Shown piece by piece: positions 35,553 through 45,800 of a DNA stretch of 60,109 nucleotides. Position numbers and translations under genes: made by a program. Numbering within the stretch: position 1 is the stretch's first letter; every line of letters starts with the position of its first letter. The DNA comes from Bacteroidota bacterium (lineage in GTDB: Bacteria; Bacteroidota; Bacteroidia; Bacteroidales; FEN-979): NCBI GenBank assembly GCA_026391795.1, contig JAPLDI010000008.1, positions 1 to 60,109 on the forward strand, in the 5' to 3' direction. The notes under the pieces were generated by a model. That model worked only from the letters and a program-made list of their open reading frames with translations, was not told the DNA's origin and made no database searches.

Positions 35553-35962
35553 TTTTTTCCTCCCTTCTGTTTTCTGAGTTCATTGTTGATGGTTTGCTGG
35601 ATCTCTTCAAGCTCTTTTGTGGTCAGCTTTCCTTCGTTGGCAAAAAAGGAGGCCAGTGATTTGTAAGAGTTTCCGAAATAGTTGGACACGAAATTCCTGA
35701 AATAGGATTTCGTGTAGTCGCTTTTGCTGATCACCGGAAAATATTCATGCGTACGCCCATACGCTTTGTGTCCTACAAACCCTTTCTGTTCAAGGATCCG
35801 GATTATTGTAGAGACCGTGTTGTAGGCAGGTTTCGGTTCGGGAAATTTTTCCAGGAGTTCATGAACAACACCTTTTTTAATATCCCAGAGGATCTGCATC
35901 ACCTCCTCTTCCGCCCTTGTAAGCTGCGGTGAAGACTCCTTGTTTTTATTTCTTTCAAGCAT
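35549..35962 (-). CDS. BlaI/MecI/CopY family transcriptional repressor
   Basis: The 137-residue protein has a winged-helix domain (about 14-80: LTRAEEEVMQILWDI, KPAYNTVSTIIRILEQKGFVGHK) and a C-terminal dimerisation segment (about 85-137) ending in Lys-rich sequence. The domain order and length fit BlaI/MecI. It overlaps the M56 gene by four bases, so the two are translationally coupled. A dyad-rich operator overlaps the predicted promoter at 36001-36037, consistent with autorepression. Confidence 0.93.
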   Translation of the reverse strand: MLERNKNKESSPQLTRAEEEVMQILWDIKKGVVHELLEKFPEPKPAYNTVSTIIRILEQKGFVGHKAYGRTHEYFPVISKSDYTKSYFRNFVSNYFGNSYKSLASFFANEGKLTTKELEEIQQTINNELRKQKGGKK

Positions 35963-36000
35963 TTTTACCGGTTTTAAACAACTGAAAAAGAATTCAGAAA

Positions 36001-36037
36001 CAAATATACAACTAGTTATTTAGTTTGTCAACTAAAT
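36001..36037 (-). promoter_or_regulatory. Promoter and BlaI-type operator of the BlaI / M56 / TPR operon
   Basis: On the minus strand GTTG (-33), 20 bases, then TATATTTG (36008-36001, -7). Overlapping these are AACTAGTT (36010-36017), itself palindromic, and ATTTAGTT-TGTC-AACTAAAT (36018-36037), an eight-base inverted repeat. This gives four AACTA/TAGTT half-sites over the spacer and -33 region. The position suits a repressor that blocks polymerase. Confidence 0.65.
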
Positions 36038-36107
36038 CCTTCTTTTTATAACGAGTATTCCGGACAGTTCACCCTTTAAAATGGCGTACTGACCGAATGG
36101 AGTGGAA

Positions 36108-36136
36108 ATAAGTGAAACAGCGAATAGCGAAAAATG
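36108..36136. repeat. Degenerate GCGAxATAGCGAAA-type intergenic repeat
   Basis: AATAAGTGAAACAGCGAATAGCGAAAAATG resembles the copies at 19239-19276 and 59984-60017. It lies between the divergent BlaI and M16 genes, upstream of the M16 promoter. Confidence 0.5.
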
Positions 36137-36167
36137 AGAATTTTCTTCCCCACCCGGTAAAATTTTG

Positions 36168-36175
36168 TACGTTTG
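36168..36175 (+). promoter_or_regulatory. Predicted -7 box of the M16 protease gene
   Basis: TACGTTTG matches TAnnTTTG and gives a leader of about 22 bases to the ATG at 36204. A frame open from TTG at 36165 would start inside this box and is rejected. Confidence 0.5.
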
Positions 36176-36203
36176 TTACGCTAATAAATTAAAGAACAAT
36201 CCG

Positions 36204-39014
36204 ATGAAATCCCTTTTGTTAAATGCCTTATTAACATCATTCCTTTTCCTGGCTGGCACAGTCATGTTGCAGGGACAAACGTATGACCTGGCCAAGATGC
36301 CATCTGTTGATCCGAAAGTCAGGACCGGGGTACTCGAAAATGGCATGCACTATTATATCCGCGCAAACAAGATCCCTGAAAAACGGGCAGAGTTTTATAT
36401 TGCCAATAATGTTGGTGCTATTGAGGAAGAAAATGATCAGAACGGACTGGCGCACTTTACTGAACACATGTCGTTCAACGGAACAGATCATTTCCCGAAG
36501 AAGGGTATCCTTGATTACCTGGCAACCATCGGAGTGAAGTTCGGTACCAATGTAAATGCCTCAACGGGTCTTGAGCAAACAGTATTTAACCTGTCGAATG
36601 TACCGCTCAGGCGGGAAGGCATCCTCGACAGTGCCCTTATGATCCTGCGCGACTGGTCACATTATGTTTCCTTCAACGATGCAGAAATCGATCTTGAGCG
36701 GGGTGTGATTTTGGAGGAATGGAGGATGTACGGCACGGCAGAGGAAAGGATGAGCAACAAACTGGCTCCCGTCATTTACAAGGATTCCAAATATGCCCTA
36801 CGGAATGTGATCGGTGATACTGCCGTTTTAAAACATTTCAAATATCAGACCATTAAGAACTTCTATCATAAATGGTACCGCCCAGACCTGCAGGCCTTGA
36901 TCATCGTTGGGGATTTTGATGCGGGCGCTGTTGAGACCAAGATCAAAAACCTCTTCATTGCGGTCCCAAAAGCAGAGGGCCCGCTTCCAAAGGTAGCATA
37001 CCCTGTTCCTGACAATGCAGAGCCCCTGATCGGGATTGCCACCGACAAGGAGGCCACCGCCACCATGGTTGATGTAAGCTGCAAGCGGGAAGTCACGAAA
37101 GACAGCGACAAGAACCTTGGCTATATGCGCCTGCAGATGATCCGCAGCCTGATCAGCAACATGTTCGGGAAGCGCATGAGCGAACTTTCGCGGAAAGAGA
37201 ATCCCCCGTTCATCTCCGCATATTGTTATTACGGAGGATTTACCCGCACCAAGGATGCCTTCACCGGTACTGCTCAGGCGGCAAACAACGAAAGCCTGAA
37301 AGCGCTCACGGCTCTTCTCACCGAGATGGAACGCATGAAGCAACATGGGTTCACCATCACAGAATTTGATCGAGCAAAAGCGGATCTTCTGAAAAGCTAT
37401 GAGTCACGTTACATGGATCGCGATAAACGGAAAAACAGGGAGCTGGTTTATCCCAATATTTCAAATTTCCTTACCAACAATCCGAATCCCGGTATTGAAT
37501 TCGAATATTCTTTCGCCCAGGCCATGGTTCCTGCAATCACGCTTGAGGAATTGAACAGGGAGGCAAAAAGCTATTATCACAACGACAACATGGTAATAAC
37601 CATTACCGGACCTGATAAAGAAGGAATAACAGTTCCAGCCGAAGCTGATGTCACAAAGTTACTCCAGAAATTCAGGAACCTTGCAGTTCCTCCCTATGTT
37701 GACCAGCTTGCCGGGAAAAAGCTGATTGAAAAAGAACCTGTTCCGGGAACTGTACGGTCGACTTCTGTTAATGACGTGCTGGGAGTCACGGAATGGAAGT
37801 TGTCAAACGGCATCAAGGTTGTTTTCCGCCCGAGTGACATCAAAGAGGACGAGCTTCTGGTATTGGGGTTCCGGGAAGGCGGAATGTCGCTCTTGAAAAA
37901 TGAGGACCTCCCCTCTGCAATGTTGCTGGGGGATGCAATTTCGCAGATGGGTGTTGGCACTTTCTCCACAACGGATCTCGAAAAATTGATGTCGGGAAAA
38001 CGAGTCAGCCTCAGGGTCAGCACTTCCGAAGAACGGGACGGATTTTCCGGCAGGTTATCGCCGAAAGACCTTGAAACTGCTTTACAACTGATCTACCTCT
38101 ATTTTACTCAACCCCGCTGGGATATCAAAGACTATACCAACTGGATGGATAAAATGAAAGCAAACCTGATCAATGCTGATTCCGATCCAAGGAAAGCTTT
38201 CAGGGACACCATCTCCCTGATAATGTCCAATCACAATCCACGGGTTATTCCGATAAGCTACAAGATGCTTGATCAGGTGAGCCTGTCAAGGTTCAAGTCA
38301 ATCTACCAGGACCGGTTCTGCGATCCCGGAAATTTCACGTTCGAGTTTGCCGGTAAAATCGACCCGGAAAAGGTCAGACCGCTGTTTGAAAAGTACCTTG
38401 CTTCCCTGACTACTGTAAAGCGGGTACAAGCTTACAAGGATAACGGGATCCGCCCGCAAAAAGGAAATGTTGTGCGGGATTTCAGGCATGAAGCCAAAAC
38501 TCCCCGGACTTCCATTTATATTAATTATAACGGAACCTCCTCCTTTTCTTCCGACGACCGTATTTTGGGTGCGGCATTGAGGCATATTCTTGAGCTGCGT
38601 TACGTTGAGAAGATCCGCGAGGACGAAGGAGGAGCATACAGTGTCAGGGTGCAATACAACGTTAACAAACTGCCTGTTCCCAATTTTAACCTGATTGTAA
38701 GTTTCGAAACGGATCCCGTAAAGGCTGACAAACTGATCGGAATTGTTCATGCGGAAATCAAAGCACTGATGGAGAATGGCCCCTCCCAAGCGGATCTGCA
38801 GAAAGCGAAGGAATATTTCCTGAAGCAGCGTCCGGAAGATATGAAGGAGAACAGCTGGTGGATCGGCCGCATGGATGATTATTACTTTTCCAATCTGGAT
38901 TTCATTACCGGATATAACGAGAAGGTTAACGCCCTGAATGTAACATCGGTGCAGAACTATGCGAAAACAGTCCTGTCCCAGGGAAATGTGGTGCAGGTGG
39001 TGATGCGACCCTGA
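36204..39014 (+). CDS. M16-family zinc protease, exported
   Basis: The 936-residue protein has a signal peptide (MKSLLLNALLTSFLFLAG... ending LQGQ) and the inverted zinc motif H84-F-T-E87-H88 in GLAHFTEHMSFNGT. The third ligand region is VILEEWRM. A second inactive M16 half follows, with RILGAALRHILELRYVEKIREDEGGAYSVRV. Two-lobed pitrilysin/PqqL-like proteases of this length are periplasmic in Gram-negative bacteria and degrade peptides inside a closed chamber. It stands alone, divergent from the BlaI operon. Confidence 0.93.
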   Translation: MKSLLLNALLTSFLFLAGTVMLQGQTYDLAKMPSVDPKVRTGVLENGMHYYIRANKIPEKRAEFYIANNVGAIEEENDQNGLAHFTEHMSFNGTDHFPKKGILDYLATIGVKFGTNVNASTGLEQTVFNLSNVPLRREGILDSALMILRDWSHYVSFNDAEIDLERGVILEEWRMYGTAEERMSNKLAPVIYKDSKYALRNVIGDTAVLKHFKYQTIKNFYHKWYRPDLQALIIVGDFDAGAVETKIKNLFIAVPKAEGPLPKVAYPVPDNAEPLIGIATDKEATATMVDVSCKREVTKDSDKNLGYMRLQMIRSLISNMFGKRMSELSRKENPPFISAYCYYGGFTRTKDAFTGTAQAANNESLKALTALLTEMERMKQHGFTITEFDRAKADLLKSYESRYMDRDKRKNRELVYPNISNFLTNNPNPGIEFEYSFAQAMVPAITLEELNREAKSYYHNDNMVITITGPDKEGITVPAEADVTKLLQKFRNLAVPPYVDQLAGKKLIEKEPVPGTVRSTSVNDVLGVTEWKLSNGIKVVFRPSDIKEDELLVLGFREGGMSLLKNEDLPSAMLLGDAISQMGVGTFSTTDLEKLMSGKRVSLRVSTSEERDGFSGRLSPKDLETALQLIYLYFTQPRWDIKDYTNWMDKMKANLINADSDPRKAFRDTISLIMSNHNPRVIPISYKMLDQVSLSRFKSIYQDRFCDPGNFTFEFAGKIDPEKVRPLFEKYLASLTTVKRVQAYKDNGIRPQKGNVVRDFRHEAKTPRTSIYINYNGTSSFSSDDRILGAALRHILELRYVEKIREDEGGAYSVRVQYNVNKLPVPNFNLIVSFETDPVKADKLIGIVHAEIKALMENGPSQADLQKAKEYFLKQRPEDMKENSWWIGRMDDYYFSNLDFITGYNEKVNALNVTSVQNYAKTVLSQGNVVQVVMRP

Positions 39015-39017
39015 TTC

Positions 39018-39044
39018 AATTACGAATTACGGATTACGAATAAC
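39018..39044. repeat. AATTACGAATTACGGATTACGAAT short tandem repeat
   Basis: Seven- to eight-base units (AATTACG, AATTACG, GATTACG, AAT) fill most of the 57-base gap between the M16 and T9SS genes. A similar run is at 47312-47335. Confidence 0.6.
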
Positions 39045-39071
39045 ATATCCTTTTCCTTTTCGATGAGTTCA

Positions 39072-41054
39072 ATGAATCGAAGCATACTGATATTGCTTAT
39101 TTCCCTTGTGGCAGCTGCATTTTCTTATGGACAACGCCTCCCTTCAGAAAAAGTACGGCAGTTCTTTCATGGAGCCACTGAAATAAGGACCGATGGAAGA
39201 TCCAATCCAGAGGAGATCAAACCCCAAAGTACAGTCGCAAAAGATCCTTCCGGAGTTTTTGGAGTTATTGAAATGTTCAGGAAACTGAGGGATCAAAAAG
39301 CCCCGGCTCAAAACGCTGGTGGCGACACCCTTGTCATTGGTGTTACCCCGAATGATTCGATGACCATTACCGGTACCTTCACCCATAACGGACCGATCCT
39401 GGTGATCGGGAATGGCATCCTCCGGTTTAAAAAGGCGAATGCCACCATTGTGGGCGATCTCTGGGTTTGGGGCGACCATGCCGTCGTGACAGCAGATTCC
39501 TCCTATCTCTATTTTCCTCAGGAATATTTTTACCAGCGGTCGCTGGTAATTGCAGGAAAGGGAAAGGTTACCTACCACAACACCACCCTTGATCACAGCG
39601 GACTTTCTCATAACCTTGTTGTTACCGATTCAGGGCATATTGAACTTGACCATGTAACCAACATCGGTTTCACCACCTGCGGGATGTACAAAGCTTCAGA
39701 AATTGATATCAGCCACATCAACCAAGCCGGTGAATTCGTTATTCTCGACAGTTCGAAGCTCAGCTTCAATCATGCAAAAACAATTCTGCTGTGGTTTCAG
39801 GTACCGGGGGCAGGGATTTTCCATTATTCTTTTCCGAAGGGGGATTCTGTCCGCTCTTTCACCCTGAATGCCTCCACCCCGGGCATTTCAGGTATTGACT
39901 ACAGCGTAAGGGTTGACACAAGCACAGACATCATGTGGGGGCTGATGCCTTCCACGGGAAGTGATGTCAGCATCTCGGATTCAAAGGTCCGTTCCATCGG
40001 GCTCTGGTTCAAAGGGCATGACACCCTTACGGTGAGCGGACTCGTTGACAATTCTGTTTACACTGATTTCACGGCCAATCTCAGCGACCGGTCGCTGCAT
40101 ATCGCCAATTCATCTGTTCAGACCTGGAGCCTTTATCCGATGGATACAGTTCGTGTGAATGTTTCCGGTTGTATCCTTGGAGAGATCGGATCAGAGTACA
40201 GGTGTACCGTCAATGTCACAGATGCTTATGTAGATGGTTCAGGGGGCTATTGGTGGTCGACTGACAATACGTTTATGGTAAGTGATCATTGCGTGGCTGA
40301 AAACGCCATCCGGAGCACGGGAAATTCCATTTTTATTTTTGCTTACAGCACGCTTAGCCAGGGTGAAGCCTCTGCAATGGGAAATTCTATCCTGATGGTT
40401 GTACAGAGTTCATTGCCCGACCAGCCTGTATTGTACGATGGTTCCTGCATCTGGTATTCATATCTTGGAAAACCATCTTCTGCATTTGCGGATACAACGG
40501 TTCCGGTCTATGGTTCAGCCTGGATCGATAAACCGCCATCAAGTACCCTGATGGATTTTGGCTGGTACCGGATCTTTTTTCAAAAATCGGGCGATACGGT
40601 GTGGCATCCTTCCGGCGGAAAAGTTTTCACTGAAAAAAGGGATGAGATCCTTTCCGAATGGAATACCCATGGCCTGGAACCGGGCTTATATTATCTAAAA
40701 CTGGTGCTTGCTGACAATACCGCTGATTCCATCCAGCCGGAAGCGGTGAAGTCAATCAACCTCTTACCCGGGATCTTTGGTGTGAACGAGAAAACTCGCG
40801 GGGGATTTGATCTGCATGTATTTCCGGATCCTGTCATTGAAAGCTCAGTAATCCGGTTCTTTCTTTCAAGGATGGAAAATCTTGAGATGTCGGTTGTTGA
40901 TGTCTATGGCAGGATTGTCTTCCGGACAGAACGACAATTCGGCGCCGGGGATCATGACTTCCCGGTCGGAAGTCTTGATCTTCCGAAGGGATTATATTCC
41001 TGCATCCTGAAAAGCCGGGATGAAAGTGAAGTTGTGAAATTTATCAGGAAGTAA
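39072..41054 (+). CDS. T9SS-secreted protein, probable beta-helix body
   Basis: From the ATG at 39072 the protein has 660 residues with a signal peptide ending AFSYG. The middle (about 90-480) is rich in short strands with regular Asn/Asp/Ser turns (ITGTFTHNGPILVIGNG, LHIANSSVQTWSLYP), as in right-handed parallel beta-helices; this is a pattern judgement. The C-terminus is a T9SS sorting domain (LHVFPDPVIESS, LPKGLYSC, EVVKFIRK). No enzyme motif is evident. It begins after a short intergenic repeat and is convergent with a BNR lipoprotein. Confidence 0.72.
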   Translation: MNRSILILLISLVAAAFSYGQRLPSEKVRQFFHGATEIRTDGRSNPEEIKPQSTVAKDPSGVFGVIEMFRKLRDQKAPAQNAGGDTLVIGVTPNDSMTITGTFTHNGPILVIGNGILRFKKANATIVGDLWVWGDHAVVTADSSYLYFPQEYFYQRSLVIAGKGKVTYHNTTLDHSGLSHNLVVTDSGHIELDHVTNIGFTTCGMYKASEIDISHINQAGEFVILDSSKLSFNHAKTILLWFQVPGAGIFHYSFPKGDSVRSFTLNASTPGISGIDYSVRVDTSTDIMWGLMPSTGSDVSISDSKVRSIGLWFKGHDTLTVSGLVDNSVYTDFTANLSDRSLHIANSSVQTWSLYPMDTVRVNVSGCILGEIGSEYRCTVNVTDAYVDGSGGYWWSTDNTFMVSDHCVAENAIRSTGNSIFIFAYSTLSQGEASAMGNSILMVVQSSLPDQPVLYDGSCIWYSYLGKPSSAFADTTVPVYGSAWIDKPPSSTLMDFGWYRIFFQKSGDTVWHPSGGKVFTEKRDEILSEWNTHGLEPGLYYLKLVLADNTADSIQPEAVKSINLLPGIFGVNEKTRGGFDLHVFPDPVIESSVIRFFLSRMENLEMSVVDVYGRIVFRTERQFGAGDHDFPVGSLDLPKGLYSCILKSRDESEVVKFIRK

Positions 41055-41055
41055 T

Positions 41056-41070
41056 GCAGGCTTCCTGCAG
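41056..41070. terminator. Weak hairpin between convergent genes
   Basis: TGCAGG, three bases, CCTGCA, followed on the plus strand by an AT-rich run (GATTATTTTA), directly after the stop of the T9SS gene. Confidence 0.3.
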
Positions 41071-41075
41071 CAAGA

Positions 41076-42170
41076 TTATTTTACCGGCTGGGTACCACTG
41101 GCTGAATTCTTTATGAATGTGACTTTCTTCAGAAAAGTAGGGTAGCCTGCTTTTTTCTCCCAGAGGGTTCCACCGTTTGAGGTTTTCACGATCGGTCCGT
41201 ACTTTGGCCATCCCGCAATCTCCCCGACCGACAGTGCAAGATTACCATCCCAGGCATCGATACCCAGGAGAAATGCGCCACCCTGACCTGTGGGCTGATC
41301 AATCCAGTTCTTTCCTCCGTCGCGTGTAAGAATGATATGTCCCATATCCATTGCCCCCCACCATGTTTGAGAATTGAGCATGACCAGGTGGTTGATATCG
41401 GCGCCTCCTCCACCACCAGCAACAGGAACTGAATCGTTTTCCCAGGAATTCCCGCCATCGGTACTGACCATGTAGTGTGATTTGCAGCCGTAAACCACGA
41501 TCGTATTCCCCGCGGAGGTCACTCCGATCCATTCGTTGCGGTTGTAATCACCGGCAGGAAACACGGTATCCCAGGTAGTCCCGCCATCAAGCGTAAAACC
41601 GATAAACCCTCTTACCATGGCAGTGCCGATTCCGCCAACCACATAAATTTTCTTTGCAGAGATCGCCCAGATTCCCTGCATACCGCCGCAATGAAAGAAG
41701 TTTGTGTCAAACCGGGTCCAGGTCAATCCGCTGTTTGATGATTTATACACCGTCCCTGAACTTCCGCTGGCCCAGATGTTTGTTCTGTCAACGACCGACA
41801 ACGCCATCAGTTCCACACCGGATACCCCGCCGGGCATCTGCATGCGGGTCCATGCCTGGCCGCCATTGTCTGTTTCCAGGATCGTATTCCCTGAACCGAC
41901 TGCCCATACTGTTTTTTCATCCACTGCCCAGATATCAGAGACATCCACCCCCTGGAGTGCCGGCAGGCCTTCTCCCTGCCTCACAAATGTTTCACCACCA
42001 TCGGCAGAGAAGAAAATCATTCCGTAACCGGTACTATCCTGATCCCCGGAGACCCATGCAAATTTTTTCCTTTCTGCCGGAGCCGAAGTGTCATCCTTCT
42101 TTTTACAGCCGTTCATTGACAAAAGGACGATTATCATCGCCATTAGAAATAAGCCTGTTGCTTTTTTCAT
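41076..42170 (-). CDS. Lipoprotein with BNR/YCF48-type beta-propeller
   Basis: The 364-residue protein has a lipoprotein signal ending SMNGC (Cys22) and KKKDD. The repeats read D-x-x-T-V-W-A-V-G-S-G-x-T-I-L-x-T-x-x-G-G-x-x-W, with Asp-box motifs such as SADGGETF, SNSGLTW and TRDGGKNW. This is the pattern of YCF48-like and sialidase-type beta-propellers. It has no catalytic sialidase residues that I can see, so a binding or assembly role is more likely. Confidence 0.85.
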   Translation of the reverse strand: MKKATGLFLMAMIIVLLSMNGCKKKDDTSAPAERKKFAWVSGDQDSTGYGMIFFSADGGETFVRQGEGLPALQGVDVSDIWAVDEKTVWAVGSGNTILETDNGGQAWTRMQMPGGVSGVELMALSVVDRTNIWASGSSGTVYKSSNSGLTWTRFDTNFFHCGGMQGIWAISAKKIYVVGGIGTAMVRGFIGFTLDGGTTWDTVFPAGDYNRNEWIGVTSAGNTIVVYGCKSHYMVSTDGGNSWENDSVPVAGGGGGADINHLVMLNSQTWWGAMDMGHIILTRDGGKNWIDQPTGQGGAFLLGIDAWDGNLALSVGEIAGWPKYGPIVKTSNGGTLWEKKAGYPTFLKKVTFIKNSASGTQPVK

Positions 42171-42249
42171 AATTTCTATTTTTACAGGATCTCCGGTGAA
42201 TGCCCACGCTCTATCACGGGTGGATACGGAATTGCACCTTTGATTCCGA

Positions 42250-42801
42250 TCAATACCTGTTATAGCGGAGAACCTGTTCTTCGGTTTTCCTTTTTTTTAT
42301 CCTGATCTCTCCATCGGGAGCATATCCCACCGTGATGATCAGTTCAAGTCGTTTGTTTTTGGGGATATTCAGCACTTGCTTGATTTTTTTTTCATCAAAC
42401 CAGCCAATGATGCATGTGCTCAGGCCTTCTGCCGTGGCCTGAAGGCAAAAATGGGCGGTCGTGATGCCAATATCGATCAGGGGATAATTTTTGTCCTTCA
42501 GAATTCTGCCTACAGCCGTGGTTAAATTTGTTTTCACCCGCACGACAGCCACAATCACCGGGGCCTGTTTCGTAAAATGATTCATCGGAATTATTCCGGA
42601 TGAGGTGAGTTCGGCAACGGTATCCTTCAGCACCGGATCATCAATGATGATGAATTTCCAGGGTTGGGAGTTATTGGCTGATGGAGCCAGGCGTGCCGCC
42701 TCGATGCATCGAAGGAGCTTTTCCTTTTCTACCGGACGGTCAGTATAAGACCTCTGGCTTTGACGATGTTTTATCAGTTTGAGTAATTCTTCAGATTGCA
42801 T
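42250..42801 (-). CDS. Nitroreductase family protein
   Basis: The 183-residue protein has the FMN-binding landmarks of the nitroreductase fold: RQSQRSYTDRPV, ARLAPSANNSQPWKFIII, and LIDIGITTAHFCLQATAEGLSTCIIGWF, ending with a GYAPDGE segment. These are dimeric flavoenzymes that use NAD(P)H to reduce nitro, quinone or enone compounds; the natural substrate is unknown. It lacks a signal peptide and lies alone between two exported-protein genes. Confidence 0.92.
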   Translation of the reverse strand: MQSEELLKLIKHRQSQRSYTDRPVEKEKLLRCIEAARLAPSANNSQPWKFIIIDDPVLKDTVAELTSSGIIPMNHFTKQAPVIVAVVRVKTNLTTAVGRILKDKNYPLIDIGITTAHFCLQATAEGLSTCIIGWFDEKKIKQVLNIPKNKRLELIITVGYAPDGEIRIKKRKTEEQVLRYNRY

Positions 42802-42886
42802 TGTGTTTTGCCAGCTAGTTATGAAATGCGGATTTTTTACCCGAATTGGATCAGGAAGGAAACACAGATCTTTCCCTGCTGATCAT

Positions 42887-45800
42887 TTAATAGATGATAA
42901 TTTTTTTTGCAAACACTCCATTCTCTGATTTCACTTTCAGAAGGTAAACACCTTTTCCGTATGTGTTGAGATCGAAATCCCTGGTAAAAGAATCCGTTTC
43001 AGGTATCACCCGCGTATTTACGACCACTATTCCTGCAGCATCAAGAATGATGAGATTGCAGGGAACATTTTTTAAATTGAACAGGCGGACCGAAAAATAG
43101 CCTGTACTGGGATTTGGGAAAATGCTGATCTCTGTTTGTACTTTTGATCTGTTCATTCCAACAGGATACACGGTCTCAACCCGGATGTTGTCCACAAAAA
43201 TGGATTGACCGAAATGGCCCAGGTTCCTGAACATCAGGATTACCTCCGGTTGTGCAGAAAGTCCTGTGATCTCAATTGTATCCGTTCTCCATTCGCCGGC
43301 GGCAGGCACGAACATTTGCGACTGAAGATCCGGGGCGGTGGCCAGTACCTCTCCCCCTTTACGGTAGAATTCGCGGCAGGTTTGTCCGCAATCGGATGTT
43401 GCCAGGACAGCCAGGGTGTCTGAATATTGTCCTCCATATACTGCATAGGCAACATCGAAAATTGCCCTGGCTTCAAAGATCTGCGAGAAGTCAAGTTTGG
43501 CAGACCAGAATTCATCTTGCCGGCCCTGTACATCAAAATCGAAATTGTCAAAGAGAATGCTGTTTGTGCTTCCTCCGTAACCTCCGGCTTTGTTGGTCAC
43601 AGCCCAGTTTGTCCCGTCGTTGCCGTCATCGTGAAGTTTCCAGCCGGAAGGAAGGGCCCCGGATTCAAAACCTTCTGCAAGCGGCAATTCCCCGGTGGCA
43701 GATGCATAGATAAAACCGGCACGGGTTACGGTATCGGCATGGTTCCCATCGGTGATGATAAGCGTGACATCGTAGGTGCCCGGTTGCATGTACCTCACTT
43801 TGGGATTATAAACCGTGGAGGAGGATGGCGTTCCTCCGGGGAAAAGCCAGTGACAGGAAGTATTTCCGCTGCAGACGCTGTGATTCACGAAACTGATCGT
43901 GTCGCCGGGACAATAGAACGAGGCATAATTTGCTGAGAAATTTGCCATCAGCACAGAAGTGTCCCGAAGATCCGTCTCCCAGATCGCCATATTCCAGGTT
44001 CCCATACGCAGTTTCCCGTCCCTGTAAAAAGGGACAAGCCGTAAAGGATCGATCCCCAAAGGCAATCCATCAAGCATCGGTTCCCATTCGGACATTGCAT
44101 TGTTCCGGCACCATGCCATCCCGTTTCGGGCGGCAATATAGACCATGCCATTGGTTCCGGCCTGGCAGGCAATCGCTTTGATATTGGCATTGTCAAGTGC
44201 CGATGTAGTGAGGTTTGTCCACGCAGCTCCGCCATTCAGCGTATGGTAAACCTTTTGATCGTTGTTGCCGTATTCAAATGAAATCCACAGTTCATCCGGG
44301 TTGTCGTATCCAAGCGTGAAACAGAGTTCCCTTTTTCCTGTCAGCGGGAGATTGATCTGGGTCCAGGTAGTTCCTCCGTCGGATGTGCGCAGAATCCTGC
44401 TGATATTGTTCACCACTACCTGCACGTACATTATTTCCGGGTTGGAAAAACTCTGTTCGATCCATAATACTTTGTTCGCAGGGTTTGCCGTGAATGAATA
44501 CACCGGCATGAATGAACTACCGCCGTCGGTACTCCGGAGAAGCTGATTGTCTTTGCCTGTGTAAGCAACATTCCAGAAGTGCCAGTCGAAAACGATCCTT
44601 GAACTGCTGTTCTCCCAGTAAGATTCATTCGGATCGGTGTACATGGCAAAACCGGTTACAAGGCTGTCATGGTTTTTTGGCAGGATCCGTCCGTCGATAT
44701 CGGAAAAATAGGTTTTGCGTTCATCGCTGTAATTCACATACCCGGTAGGAGCTTCTCCTCCTCCCAAAGCAATGAATTCTCCGGAAGGATAATCCTGGAA
44801 GTATGCAGCATTTCCATTGTGGTACCGACCGCCAACCCGGATATCTTCGGTCCACCCCTGATCGAACCCCCAGAAGGCTCCCGACCAGAGGCCTTTGCAA
44901 CGCGACTCATGGGTATTCACAAAGTCGGTTGAATAATTCACGCCCCCGTCGCTGGCAATCCAGACTTCTTCTGCGGAGGCAGCGGTTTTATACACTTTAA
45001 GTTCCTGAATATCGACATGGAGGTAAGGTATGGTTCCTATATACCCTCCCACAGCCTGGTAAGTCGCGGCACCGTCGTTGCTGCGCCAGAGGTTCAATCC
45101 CCCGATCAGCAAATTGTTTTCATTGACCTGCGATGCAATCAGTGCGGTATTATAGTATATCTGGTTATAGTCGCTGGTATGTCCGTCAAAGTCCATCAGG
45201 TTGGGATGGGTCGTGACGTCGTAGGGCATGCCGATAAGCTGTTGCGGAAGCATCCACGACTCTCCTGAATTTGAACTGGAATAAACACCGATGTAGCCCC
45301 CCAGCTGCAGGTTTGCTGAAGCATCGCTGTTTCCTACCAGGAGCACGTAAACCCGGTTCGGGTTTGCCTGGGTGACAGCAATCCTCCCACCGCGGCTTTC
45401 GATCTTTCCAAGATCCGCTGCCGGAACTACAAACCAGCCGGTTGTCCTGACGGTAAAGGATTGTCCTGCATTTACTGATTTGAAGAACTGCGGACTTTTG
45501 GTTGTCGTATTGTATTGAAGCGCGTAAATGGTATTCGGGTCATTGGGTTTGATCGCGACCGACATACTTTCGTTGGGAAGGATCTGGGTCCAGTTCGTTC
45601 CGCCGTCGGCTGTACGATAAAACCCTTCGCCGCAGGCTGCATATATGACCTGCGGGTTTGCCGGGTTGTATTCAATCTGCCAGGGATGAATGGAATTATT
45701 CTGAAAGTTGGCATCTCCGGTCTTATTCCAGGTAATCCCCCCGTCGACGGTTTTATAAATAAAACCTGCTGCTCCGAAGAGAACTTCATTCTCATTCACG

